From contig NC_087377.1 in the NCBI RefSeq assembly GCF_963675165.1, positions 6,465,122-6,529,121 on the forward strand: a DNA stretch of 64,000 bases, written 5' to 3'. Each line of letters opens with the position of its first letter. Positions within the stretch are counted from its first letter, which is position 1. Below are positions 33,101 through 44,432 of the stretch, one piece after another. The DNA is from Halichondria panicea (lineage: Eukaryota; Porifera; Demospongiae; Suberitida; Halichondriidae). Below the pieces are notes generated by a model. It worked only from the letters and a program-made list of their open reading frames with translations, did no database searches and was not told where the DNA came from. The translations under genes were made by a program, and so were the position numbers.

Positions 33101-34578
33101 TTTTGATAAATGGACCAAATTTTACGGTGTAAACGCAAGACAAGGTACCTGTTTGAAATGCTTGTCCTTGAAGTTGTAGCGAACAATGTTAGCCGGGGCA
33201 TGTGGATTATCAGCAGTGAGCACTCGAGTGAACTCTTCCTTGAGCTCTTTCTCACCCAGCTCTATCTGGTCCTGTGTGTGTGTGTGGGGGAGGGGGGGGA
33301 GAGGGGTTAACACGAATAGTCAAAAGTACCATACAAATTATTGATGAAGTTTGCATTTATTGTACAGTTAATTATCACATGTATGTAATCAGTTAGAGAA
33401 CTCGCAGTACATGTAAGTGTACAAGCATTTAATTGCCTGCTTAGGCAATGTCTAGCCAATAACAAAGTATATCTACATTGTACCTCTGGTCTGATGAGTT
33501 CCTTGGGTCCACCCCAATCCCCGTCAGCATCATCATACTCATCACGAAAACCATCCTCATCCTGAGGGGGAGGGGCAACTTTCAAATCTCATTTGTGCAT
33601 ACAATGTAAAATGTCCACAGTAGAAACTTGTACCAATTGAATAATAATGAGACCCTTCGGTTTTGCCCTTAGTACATGTACTTGTTTAAGTCACAGGTGT
33701 TACCGTATAGCTGATAATTTTCGTGGGGTAAAAATTCGTTCAACTCGAAAACGGTGGTTTTCGTGAGTAAAAATTTCTCTCATTGTCTGCACTGCATTCA
33801 TACGATCCGGTAAGCCACGCCTACGTTAAAGTTTCATGGAAGTCAGATTGCCCACGAAAATAACGAATATTTTACCCCACGAAAATGACCCGCTATACGG
33901 TGAATCTTAATGTCATAGGGTCTTACATTTGATGCATGGCACAAGAATTGTTTATATGAGCACAGTACTATATGGAAGTCTGCACAGCGTTGCATTCCAT
34001 ATACTGTACAAATGTATAGTGATTAAATTTGGCGAATGAGGCAATTGAACTACATGTATTATTGGCGATTTTTAATTTAATGATCATGCAGCATAATCGT
34101 CGACATACTGGGACTGAGTGTCAAGCTAAACATTGGATTCGTCGTCCCGTCAAATTTTCCCGCAATACGGTATTATCTTACCTTTCTTCGTGGTGCTCTA
34201 GAAGGATTGTGCAGCCTTGCTTTGGACTCCATGATGCTCCTGCTCATGACCTGGCTTGCTCGTCGGAAGCTCGGGTTCCCAAGCTGAGTGAGTGTGCATG
34301 TGTGGATCGAAATGTGAAGAAAACACACACTTGGTGGAGTACAGACTACTAAAAATACCACAATGAGCTGTACATGCTATGCTAGTACACTCACAGCAGA
34401 TGAGGATCCTTTCCTCAGTGTGGATGGTGGCTGAGGCTGCAATGAAAAGTATCATAACTAGCCCTTTTTTAATACACCAAGAGCGAGATCAAGAGCATGC
34501 ACTTACACCGACATGGTGACTGTGCATTAATAAGAAACCTACCTTGGGGCCACCTTTACCAGCTTTTACTTTGCTCAT
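25972..34578 (-). CDS. DNAI1: Axonemal outer-arm dynein intermediate chain DNAI1
   Basis: Nineteen coding exons on the minus strand, from 34578-34543 through 34436-34395, 34283-34182, 33561-33484, 33271-33149, 32784-32650, 32378-32262, 31516-31457, 31328-31259, 31006-30875, 30109-29945, 29736-29667, 29473-29293, 29046-28887, 28539-28418, 27739-27633, 27033-26879, 26597-26467 to 26067-25972. All phases match and give 693 residues, against about 699 in human. The N-half has the conserved [20 protein letters not shown] and [20 protein letters not shown] blocks. The C-half is WD40 ([90 protein letters not shown]). DNAI1 anchors heavy chains of ciliary outer dynein arms to doublet microtubules; human loss causes primary ciliary dyskinesia. 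An X-box-like site lies 108 bp upstream of the ATG. Confidence 0.97.
27295..27607. mobile_element. MITE with CAGGGG termini
   Basis: A 313-bp insert in a DNAI1 intron. Left end CAGGGGCATAACTAGCAAT, right end inverted TTTCTAGTTACTCCCCTG. An interior GCCTCC/GGAGGC pair also faces inward. Non-coding. Confidence 0.75.
27939..28372. mobile_element. Intact MITE with TIR ACCGTATTTACTTGATTAAA
   Basis: A 434-bp element in a DNAI1 intron with about 25-bp near-perfect inverted ends (ACCGTATTTACTTGATTAAA and TTTAATCAAGTAAATACGGT). Subterminal repeats of GGGCGTTTA are many. A TA or ATGT direct repeat flanks it. A truncated copy is at 14141-14473. Confidence 0.9.
30111..30190. repeat. (TG)n microsatellite abutting a DNAI1 acceptor
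   Basis: On the gene strand this is a (CA)n tract running directly into the CAG acceptor of the exon that begins at 30109, so no normal pyrimidine tract is present. Confidence 0.95.
30239..30710. repeat. Long imperfect inverted repeat in a DNAI1 intron
   Basis: The left arm (TAGGGTCCCTAGCAGAGGAGG at 30239; GTCTACCGTCATAAAAGTT, then ATGGCGATCACCTTTGGGTT at 30410-30470) recurs inverted at 30577-30710 (AACCCAAAGGTGATCGCCAT, CCTCCTCTGGGTCCCTA, AACTTTTATGACGGTAGAC), but the blocks are rearranged. The GAGGAGGTTGGACRCGATCAC part also occurs at 35945-36125. Confidence 0.75.
33702..33901. mobile_element. MITE with TIR ACCGTATAGC...TTTTCGTGGGG
   Basis: A 200-bp element in a DNAI1 intron. The 31-bp ends pair with few mismatches (ATTTTCGTGGGGTAAA against TTTACCCCACGAAAAT). 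Relatives lie at 36559-36730 and 50561-50755, with weaker ones at 6487-6656, about 16375-16545 and 18330-18505. Confidence 0.9.
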
Positions 34579-34925
34579 GTTTCTTTTCCAGGTCAACACC
34601 GACTGCTTAGCAACACAGACCTTAACTTTTTAAGCTAACTGAATGAAAGCTAAGTATTCTTCTAAAAAAAACTGAGCAGTTAGCGGTTACTATAGAAACA
34701 AGAATGTTGACCTCTGACCTCTCCTCCCCTGTTTTTTAACTAAGTGGCATGAATCGTCAAAGTCATCTGTCCAATAGACATTACTTCAATGATTCGTTTC
34801 AAATCTGTCAAGAGTAGTGTTGCAGAGAGCAGATCAGATCAGAGAGCTAGAGATCAAGGTTTGTCATCTGAATCTACACTAGCCTTTTCAGCTTAGCTCA
34901 CACATGCACCTTTCTTTGTTACAGG
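34579..34925. promoter_or_regulatory. Divergent promoter DNAI1 / MPST
   Basis: 347 bp between the two start codons. It holds the X-box-like site listed separately. An acceptor-like TTACAG lies 2 bp before the MPST ATG, so MPST may have a short non-coding first exon here. Confidence 0.6.
34686..34699. promoter_or_regulatory. RFX X-box-like palindrome
   Basis: GTTACTATAGAAAC fits the X-box pattern RYYNYY-AT-RRNRAC bound by RFX factors, which drive ciliary genes across animals. It is 108 bp upstream of the DNAI1 ATG, within the usual range. Confidence 0.65.
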
Positions 34926-37900
34926 ATGGTATCTACACTGGTGTCTTCTCTCTGGCTGCGTCAACAGATCACAAATGGTCTCAGGCACATCAAAATACTC
35001 AATGGTAAAGATTTAGTTGGGCGTAGTCCAACCCTCTGCGAGTGGTTGGGTATCATGACAATGTACGTTTTTGTTCCACTGGTACTTGAGGCAGAGTATG
35101 AATATCGTTTATTCTTAAGTGGCTGACAACCGCATGGCTCAGGGGTGCGATATAAAGAAATAACTTGACTACATCTAGCTATAACTGTTTTAGTAGCATA
35201 GATAGTAAAGGAAAGGGATTGGAAACGCATTACGTCATATGGCTCAATCCTACTTACTGACCTTAACCTCGATTACAGGCCCTTCATTGCGGCGTAAATT
35301 TGAGACCACATTGATATTGAGCATAATGAGTGTGTGCCACAAGCTCAAGCTCAGGCTGTGGAGTACCTCAAGAAGCTCATACTGTGCACAGTGTAGTTAA
35401 AGCATAGATTGAACTCTTTAATCTATGGTTAAAGGATAAAGGCTTCATGATGGCATCCATATCAGCAAAAAAGCTAGATTTATTTTATTCACGACAAAAA
35501 CGTATTTATTATCTTACTGAACTTAAGTCTTGACACTAATCATAAGCATGATAAGTGTATTGTACTCTAAGAATGTCATAATTATAATATTAAAGCGGTT
35601 GCAGAGAGAATAAAAACAAAAACAGTGTATACACACACAAGCAAAAATAAACATGTACATGTATACTTAGTATGAGGTGAGGTTACTACATGTCTTATGG
35701 ATGACATTGTTGAATTCATGTCTTCCTAGATGCTTTTCTTTTGTTGAGAGAGAGTGGGATCTGGTTGAGGAGGACTTGCACCTTTTCTTATGAGGTTTTT
35801 GCTTCACATCCTAAAAAGACAATAATTAATCACTTTAAAAAACATGATATAACAGTTGTTGTAAATCACGATTGGATGCCCTGATCACTCCAAAATCAGT
35901 TGCATACTACATTCTAGCATGAGTACTAGGATTACTGCAGATCCTAATCAGAGGAGGTTGGACACGATCACGTGCACTATTTTTTGTTGATTTTAATTGG
36001 CACAGCTTATTTGCACTATTTTTTGTTGATTTTAATTTGCACAGCTTATTAACTCCACGTAAACTTTTAGCTGGTGTTGCACGGTCATAGGAGACCGAAG
36101 GCAAAATTTCAGTGACTCCTGTAGCTTCTTTCAATACATTAATTAACCAACCTGCATTCTGAGTTATCAGTGCATAGGGGTGTCCAGTATATAAGCTACA
36201 TATGACATAAGCTTGCTATCACATCAAACCTCAGCTAGCAAAGTTGATCATTATGGTAAATTTTAGACACAGTACTGCAACAGTTGAACCTCGATAATCC
36301 GGACCCTTTGTCCTAGATCCAGGCCAGATAACTGAATATGCCGGTAGTGCCATGTTAGCTAGGGCACGTGATTATAATTATATGCACAGTCGCAGATGAT
36401 GAACACGTCTATCCTCCTTTTATTTACGCATGCGCAGTTTAAGGATACGCATGTTTCTTAATTACTGGTTGAACTTTGACCCTGTTGCACATAAATGTGC
36501 CCTACCTGATAATCTAGGTATCCAAATAATAGGAGGTCCAGCTAATCAAGGTTCTACAACCGTACATTTGCGGGGAAAAAATCATTCAACAAAACCGGTG
36601 ATTTTCAAAAATGTCATTGCATGCATTCCGGTAAACCATGCCTATGTTTTCGTGGGGAAAAAATTTGTGGAACAGCTTGCCCACGAAAATAACGAATGTT
36701 TTACCCCACGAAAGTTACCTGCTATACGGTATAATGATTATATAGACAACATTTAAACTGTGATCCTAGTTCTACACTACATAATTACATGTATAGTCTT
36801 AACCCCACTTCCATCCCCCAGCTTCTTCTCAGAGTGACAAAGCACACCAGGAGTTTCTAGAAGAGAGGCTCCCAAACTCAGCATTCTTTGATATCTCAGC
36901 CATCAGTGACCAGAGCTCCCGCTATCCTGACATGCTGCCCAGAGCAGAGGAGTTTGCCAATCATGTCATGGAGGTGGGCCGATTACTATACTTATTAGAC
37001 TGGCGGCGACAGCCCCTCGCGTGCGTAGCCCAAGGGACTGGCAAACTGCCTTTCCGTCACTCGTCTCAGCTGCAATGAGCATTGCAGCCTATCAGATTGC
37101 TCAACGTCATATTAGCCCTGTAATTGTAACCGCGCTTACAATTCAGGGGATTCAGTGCATTCCATAGTATAGCTAAATCTCATAGCAAAATTTAACCACA
37201 TTATCTATAATGATATTCATGTTTGGTAGTGTCATACGATCTATACACTTCCGCTGAGACGAGTGACTGATAGGCAGTTGGCCAGTCGCTCGCACTACGC
37301 GCAGTCTATATGCTTATACTGTTAGCATGCTACTTCTGAGTGGCGATTTGGCTAACATGATGATCTATGGTTTTTTTACTGTCAGTGGTGTGTGAAATTA
37401 AATGATACTCCAGTATATTACACTCTAGCCACAAGCTGCATGTGCTCTTTGAACATTCTATCATTAGATATGAACACTCATGAATACATATTTGATGTAT
37501 ACGTACCATGTCAAGAGCACAGCTAGACTTGCTAATTCTTGTCTAATGAATCTGACACAGTTAGGAGTGAGCAACGATAGTCATGTGGTGGTCTATGACA
37601 ACAATGAGAAGTTTGGACTGTTTACTGCCCCTAGAGTCTGGTGGATGTTTAGGGTGAGCTACATGTACATACGGTAGCTATACTTAATCTGTAGGTAGTT
37701 TGTACACATTTTGATCTTAGTTCCTAGAGTGCCATCAATGGGTATATCAATCACTTAATCTTAACTATATAGTCATATAGTAGGGTACATGACTGTATAC
37801 TTCTCAACTACCCACATCCACAGGCGTTTGGGCATCCCCATATCTCAGTGCTAGATGGTGGCCTCCTCCACTGGAAGACTCAGGGCTATCCAATCGAACA

Positions 37901-38868
37901 GGGACCCTCTGATGAGGTTGGTAAGGGTAATTTCGAAGCAGAGCTGAATGGTGATTTGGTGAGGAGCTTTGAGCAGATGAGAGAGATACTGGCAGCAAAT
38001 TCTAGTCAGGTTAGTATAACTTTGAACTTGACTTTTACCATGTATTCTAAGAGAGTATGCAGATCGATTTTATGAAAGCTGTGTGTAAAGCTGACAATTA
38101 ATTATCTTTGCTTTAATCTACGCTGCAGGTATTAGATGCTCGTAGTGGTGGGAGGTTTGGAGGTACTGAACCAGAGCCACGCCCAGAGCTCCCCTCGGGT
38201 CACATGATCGGTGCACTCAATATCCCTTTCAAAGACCTCATCAATGAAGACACCAAACTTTTTAAAAGCAAGGAACAACTACAGGAAGGTACATGTACAG
38301 TTAATATAGGTGTTTGCAATTTTAATACTGTACAGTAGTTTGTTGGTTCTTATCCCATTGCGCATTAAATGTACCTCCCTTATCTCAGTGTTTCAGGCTG
38401 CTGGTGTCAATACTCATGAACCGATGGTGTCTACCTGTGGCAGTGGGATCACTGCAGGGATAATTGCCATGGCAGCACACATTGCTTTAAACAAGAACAT
38501 CCCAGTTTATGATGTAAGTATAATCTGATTTAGCCACGTCAGTATAATAATTATACGTAGTATAAAATAGCATCCATAATTATTGTGGGTTTGGTAGCAA
38601 GTAAACAATAAACTTTATTCCCCCGGGTTGGTCCCTTTCGTCTAATCCTGTATATTGTGTGGTCCATGTTGGCTATTCATTGCTTTCCTGTAGACATTGC
38701 TTTCCTGTAGACGATACAGGAAGACACCCAAAGCCTTGCATCAGCAAACTTAAGATGTTGATAATTATTATTATTATTATACAATCCTTGTACCTTGTGC
38801 AGGGCTCATGGACAGAGTGGGTGCAGAGGGCACCAGGGGAGACTCTATTTAAAGCAAAAGAAGAGTAA
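34926..38868 (+). CDS. MPST: 3-mercaptopyruvate sulfurtransferase (tandem rhodanese)
   Basis: Seven coding exons (34926-35004, 36822-36973, 37561-37653, 37824-38009, 38129-38288, 38389-38513, 38803-38868) give 286 residues. The first rhodanese domain ([29 protein letters not shown]) is inactive. The second ([23 protein letters not shown]) carries the active-site loop CGSGITAG with Cys240. CGSG rather than CRKG marks mercaptopyruvate over thiosulfate sulfurtransferase. The enzyme passes sulfur from 3-mercaptopyruvate to cyanide or thioredoxin and can yield H2S, in cytosol or mitochondria. The N-terminus ([13 protein letters not shown]) lacks the usual Trp-Tyr-Leu-Pro stretch at the start of the first domain, but length is otherwise conserved. 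Introns hold several small repeats. Confidence 0.94.
35943..36125. repeat. Copy of the GAGGAGGTTGGACACGATCAC repeat
   Basis: Matches 30253-30400 in order (TTGGACACGATCACGTGCA, ACTTTTTG-type block, GGTCATAGGAGACCGAAGGC). An internal 40-bp unit (TGCACTATTTTTTGTTGATT, TTTAATTTGCACAGCTTATT) is duplicated. Located in MPST intron 1. Confidence 0.7.
36559..36730. mobile_element. Second copy of the TTTTCGTGGGG MITE
   Basis: Located in MPST intron 1. The right end TTTTACCCCACGAAAGTTAC, then GCTATACGGT, is well preserved; the left end is degenerate. A pogo-like terminus (GAACCTCGATAATCCGG) lies about 270 bp to the left. Confidence 0.75.
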
Positions 38869-39006
38869 TTATTTTTTTGAGTAGACTTTCTTTTACTTAG
38901 ATTTTTAATCCGTTTGTCGATCACTTTGGGATGAATATCCACGTGACAACAAGTATATATATTTTTTGTAAGTTTCTGTTTCGTTTGTAACTGTCTCAGT
39001 AAACCC
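38869..39006. other. MPST 3' flank
   Basis: Short AT-rich stretch between the MPST stop and the tandem array. No gene seen. Confidence 0.6.
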
Positions 39007-39560
39007 ACATATTTGTAAACAATTATGCATATATACGGGTAAATTTTCCCCCTGGCTTTGTCCCTAAAATTAAAAGTACATATAGTCCTAATGGCTGAAA
39101 GATTTGGCATGCGCTGCAGCATAATTTGTAAACAATTATGCATATACAAGTAAATTTTGTCCCTAAAATTAAAAGGAGTCCTAATGGCTGAAGATTTGGC
39201 ATGCGCTGCAGCATATTTGTAAACAATTATGCATATACGGGTAAATTTTCCCCTTCGGCTTTGTCCCTAAAATTAAAAGTAATCCTAATGGCTGAAGATT
39301 TGGCATGCGCTGCAGCATATTTGTAAACAATTATGCATATACGGGTAAATTTTCCCCCTCGGCTTTGTCCCTAAAATTAAAAGTAGTCCTAATGGCTGAA
39401 GATTTGGCAATGCGCTGCAGCATATTTGTAAGCAATTATGCATATAATTTATATTACGGGTAAATTTTCCCCCTCGGCTTTGTCCCTAAAATTAAAAGTA
39501 GTCCTAATGGCATTATTTTTGAGTTGGTGGGAGGCAAGGATAGATTTGGCATGCGCTGCA
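39007..39560. repeat. About 105-bp tandem repeat, 5 copies, abutting the glutamine synthetase start
   Basis: Copies begin near 39012, 39126, 39218, 39320 and 39425. Each reads TTGTAAACAATTATGCATAT, TAAATTTTCCCC, CTTTGTCCCTAAAATTAAAA, TCCTAATGGCTGAAGATTTG and GCATGCGCTGCAG. Lengths vary from 93 to 114 bp; the last copy has an insertion near 39510. The array ends about 20 bp before the GS start codon, so it fills the likely promoter or 5' UTR. Confidence 0.92.
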
Positions 39561-39576
39561 GAGCACGTGAGTTGCC

Positions 39577-42500
39577 ATGTGTAGCAAGAAGCCTTTCATG
39601 TTCAACATTGTTAAAACTTGTGTACCCTTCCCCAAGCACATAGCATCTCAGTATATAAAGGTCGCGGCTAGATTGCTTAGCACAAGAAGCGCTGCAATCA
39701 TCAGAGCCACAGCAATTACCATTTCTGCAGCTCCAAATCTCCCCAAAAATCGCTCTTACTCTACTGGAATAGCACAGGACATCATGGCTTCACGACTGGA
39801 CTCCCTGGTGCATCAGCGCTACATGGAACTAGACACTAGTGGATCAGTGATGGTCACTTACATATGGATTGATGGGACTAATGTGAGTATAACATTTATT
39901 AATTGCACTGCTCAGTATTCAGTCCTACCATTGCTGCATTTGTAGTTTGAGCGTTTGCACTTGGGTTGTATATAGAATACGTTTTTCTTGTTGATTTAAT
40001 ATTAAAATGTGGGTATAAATGGTAGGTACGTACGGTAGATGGGTACTGTTCTGATTACTACCAAGGCGCAGAGTACATACGCCACAAAGTGTGCATCGCT
40101 GCATGTTTACTTAACAGTGGTGTATGACTGCATGTGTACACGTGGACTTTTTGATACGCTTGTGCTGCATGTGGAAGTATTCAAGGCTCCGTTGGCAAAT
40201 GTGTGGTGCATGGAGTGTGCATGGCATGGCATGGAGTGTGCATGTGCATGTGCTCAAATTACTCTAAACTTGGTCTCAGATGCTCCCACAAACCTATGAA
40301 TTACAATCCGTGGCATGCACACTCCAGGGAAGGTTAACTAGGTTCATTATTGTCATCTAAATTTTCGTTGTTGAGATTCATTATTATTTTAACAAGCACA
40401 ATTTAATAGTCTCAGTTACACACGTCATGTATATTGGAGCACCACCCCCACCCCCACCCACCCACCGAGTTTAATGAAAAGTATCATGCAGAAAGTATTG
40501 GATTTGTTTGAAAGATGAATTGCACTGTTGCATTAATTTTCTTGCATCCTTGCTAGTAGGATTGTATACATAGTTACAAGTATGCTAGTCGTCTACATAA
40601 GTTTCCCTGTAGTTTCACTTGATATAACAAGATGATGTAGTAATTCGCTGGCCCATTGTAAATCACATCTCCTGTAAATACACAATACATAGCATACAAG
40701 TTAGTAAGAAATAATATTTGTCTATAGTTTTCCTTGATGTAATTATTATGCCTTGAGGCGTAGCCGCACAAGGAATAATTATGGTAAAGCTGTCTGTGTG
40801 TGTCTATTTCAGCTGTAACTGCTCAATGGTTTCAGAATAACTACAGCTTCAATAGCTTTTAGTCAGATTATTGTATGAGAAAAATAAATCACCCTACCTA
40901 CCTACAGAGATTCGCAACTTCCTAGGTAGTCAGAAGGAACCTTATAAGAGTAGATCCTGTGGGTACCCATCTAACAGTAAGGAAATGCTCCCATCTAACA
41001 GTAAGGAAATGCTCATTTAGCAGTCCTGGGAGGATGTTTATCAATACCCAGCCAAAGGAAGGACATTGAATAGTGTAATGGTTTTCCTTACTTCTGTTTC
41101 CTTACTTCTGTTTATGTGTTAAAACATGGGATGTCCCTTACGTAGGCCTATAAACAATGTGTTTGGTTTAAGGCTACCCACAATAATATAAATGCTTGCC
41201 GGGCGTAGTCTCAGATAATAGGTTTCAGTATCTCCCTGTGGCGTAGCCGGTTGTCTTGTTTAAAATGTAATTAGGGATTGCACATGAAGTATTGTTGCAT
41301 ACACTTAATTCACTCGCTCTCTCTCTCTCTCTCGATCTCTCTTCTCTCTCAGGGCCTCCGCTCCAAGACGCGCACTCTCAAGTCCTACCCCACCTCTCCT
41401 GAGCAGCTGCCGGTATGGAACTTTGACGGCTCCAGTACAGCCCAATCACTCGGCCATGACAGTGATATCTACATAAGACCACAGTCAATATTCAAGTATG
41501 CACTGATTGTTTGGCATCATGCAACCTAATTTACAGTTATTTTCATGCCTAAAGTGTTAATTATGCTGTAAACAAGTATAATTTATGCACATTCTTCTGG
41601 TGCTTTATAATTACCTTACCCATAACAACAGAGACCCGTTTGTCCCTGGTAACAACTGCCTGGTCATGTGTGATACGTACGACAAGGATGACAAGCCACA
41701 CCCCACAAACTACCGATACTCATGCTATGAGGTATTTCAACTTGTGTTAAGTACAGTGTGTGTGTTGGTCAGGGCAGTAAGCATCGTAAACTGTTGTGTA
41801 GTGAGTTTGTCATAATTAAATAGAGAATTTGGTTGCTGTCTGCACTTAAGCAGCACTCTTTTAACACACAAACCCTTCCATACAGTCAATGAAGAAAGTT
41901 GATGCCCAGCACCCGTGGTTTGGTATAGAGCAGGAGTACACACTATTGGATCTCGATGGTTACCCCTTCGGCTGGCCTAAAGGTGGATTCCCCGGTGCTC
42001 AAGGCCCTTACTACTGCTCTGTAGGGAGTAACAGAGTGTTTGGACGACAGGTGAGTATCCCATCTAGAAAGTGTTGTAGTGTGGCCATGGATTCATGCTG
42101 TGCGTGTAGCTCGATCTCTACACTGTCGTGAAGTAAATTAATATTAATCTGTAAAAAATCTTTGCCAATGTTAATTGTACTGAGATGTAATAATGTTGTG
42201 TCAAGTGCTGATAATTAATAATAAAGAAGTGTGTATTGAAGTTTGTTGTACCTTTTGTACAGTGTGGCAATTATTTACTACTGTGTTAATGTTTGTTAAT
42301 TGCCGATAATTGGAGCCTAAGTCTTTGATCATCAGTAGAACTACTGTCGTTTTACGTTACTGTTGTGGTCCACTCACATGCACGTGCAGATTGTGGAGGC
42401 CCACTACAAGGCGTGTCTGTATGCTGGCATTGATGTGTCTGGAACTAATGCTGAAGTCATGCCAGGACAGTGGGAGTACCAAGTTGGCCCCACCGAGGGA

Positions 42501-43989
42501 ATCGCTATGGGAGACCAACTCTGGGTATCAAGGTATACACACAAAACTGTGTTCATACGAGTTAATGTTAACGTATTATGGGCTCTATAATTATGTCATA
42601 AACAATTATTACACCCAGTTACTTGTACACAATTTCTTCATATTTATAGGGCCTGACTTTTGTACTGCAATTTGCCTTTCTTTAGTACTTATACTGTATG
42701 CGTATTCTTGAAGTCCTCGTGCTCACGTGATGTATCTGTGTTTTTGCACATGCATGTACTGTAGGTATATTCTGGATCGTGTGTGTGAAGACTTTGGTGT
42801 CATCGCTTGTCTTGACCCTAAACCCATGCCAGGTATGGTGAAAGTCTGTACAGTCGTAATTATAGTGTCTCTTGTTTATTTCTAGAATTTTAGGTACAGT
42901 CTAATACAACTGTTTAATAGCTAAGGGGGCATTACCTATGTAGCTCACAATTCCTAGAAACTCCTATACCTATATAACCCCAGTGGCTAGTGTTTAACAC
43001 ATGCACATATACACTCAAATTCCATGATTATCATTCACTCTCTCAGGTGAATGGAACGGAGCTGGTGCTCACTGTAACTACAGTACACTGGCCATGCGTG
43101 AGGAGGGAGGCATTAAGGTCATCAATCAGGCCATTGAGAAACTCTCTAAAGAACACCATCGTCACATCAAGCTCTACGATCCAACTGGAGTGAGTCAGTT
43201 CATGTATGTTCTGTCGTATGCAAGTATTGATAATTAGCATAGTTGTATTACCCTCGTGGTTATATCCTGTCATGCAGTGTGTAACGAAGGTATTCGGTGA
43301 TTCCATCCATGTAATTGTATATGATTTCAGCTCGACCAATAAGTATGCCTGTAATTGCTGTAAACAGACACTTGCATGCCATTTGGTATCTTCGGCCACA
43401 TACATTTTTACCTTCTATTCATTTTTGTTGCAGGGTGAGGACAACAAGCGCCGATTGACGGGTCGCCATGAAACTGGTCACATTGACAGGTTCAACTCTG
43501 GAGTTGCCCACCGTGGTGCTAGTATCAGGATTCCTCGTCAAATCAACAAGGGTGAGTGTTATATAGTGTAAATATTATACAGTACAGTACGTATACGTCC
43601 TGGCATAATTATACACAATCATGTCTGCATTGCAAGTGAATCATTCCTGGCAGAATCTTTCACAACTAGCTCTTTCTGTCATATCAACTGATTCCTTTTA
43701 CTATCAATGCCTTTGACAAAGGTTCTTGTAGCTATACAGTCAACTAATCACCTCTTCCATATAAGCAAAACTAAACATACCCCGAGGCATTTAACACTCC
43801 CTTGAGCTTACATGCAAGCATGCATATTATAATAATTTTACCTACTCACATGCAGATGGCAAGGGCTATTTAGAAGACCGACGTCCCTCAAGTAACTGTG
43901 ACCCCTACCTTGTAACAGAGGCTCTCGTGAGATCTACCTGCCTCGATTGGGAAAACTTTGACATGGAGCGCTTCACCCCAAAAAACTGA
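39577..43989 (+). CDS. GLUL: Glutamine synthetase (type II) with N-terminal extension
   Basis: Nine coding exons (39577-39882, 41353-41495, 41632-41731, 41886-42050, 42390-42532, 42765-42832, 43047-43189, 43434-43551, 43856-43989) give 439 residues. An in-frame TGA lies 9 nt before the ATG. The enzyme makes glutamine from glutamate, ammonia and ATP. GSII signatures include [94 protein letters not shown] and [12 protein letters not shown]. The first 69 residues precede Met70, where cytosolic forms usually begin. They are rich in Arg, Ser, Ala and Ile with almost no acidic residues ([20 protein letters not shown]), as in a mitochondrial targeting peptide. Mitochondrial GS is known from birds and sharks; use of Met70 could give a cytosolic form. 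Confidence 0.95.
40966..41013. repeat. 24-bp perfect direct duplication
   Basis: CCCATCTAACAGTAAGGAAA plus TGCT occurs twice in a row. A second small duplication (CTTACTTCTGTTTC) lies at about 41087-41113. In GS intron 1, next to an E1-like fragment (40748-40830). Confidence 0.85.
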
Positions 43990-44432
43990 ACCAAAATAAT
44001 TATAGGATATGTTATTTAATAGTATAATTATGATACAAGTAACACTTTCACTGATCAAACCCTTTAATATTTTTTATGCTACTGTTAAAATGAACATGAT
44101 TGTATTTACGATGAGTTCGATAATAGCTGCCTTTCCCTTGAGGCGGATATTATGGTGACTGCATAGTACAGTAGTAATGCGATTGAAGACAAATGTTCAT
44201 AAGATCACCGTCATAATTTAATATAATATAAAGATAAGCAAACACACGTATCTAGTCTATAGATTATGACATTAAGGGCGTCATAATTATATTATCTCAC
44301 GCAGAGCCATTGTGTCTTATCAGGAGTGCATGAATATCACTCCTGGTCTTATAAATAGTAAGTATACATGTACATATAATTATATTCGCCTTGCGTGAGT
44401 GATCACAAGATATCTAGTGACACTACCCAGTG
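43990..44432. other. Convergent intergenic region GLUL / ANK-Roc-COR-Death
   Basis: Both flanking genes end here. AT-rich; no gene or clear repeat seen. Confidence 0.6.

Noticed and set aside
35005-36821. A missing second exon of MPST
   Set aside because: Exons 1 and 2 join in phase and the joined protein aligns in length with the start of the first rhodanese domain, so no extra exon is needed.
38673-39639. Minus-strand frames of 158, 67 and 61 codons
   Set aside because: Repeated peptide comes from the 105-bp tandem array.
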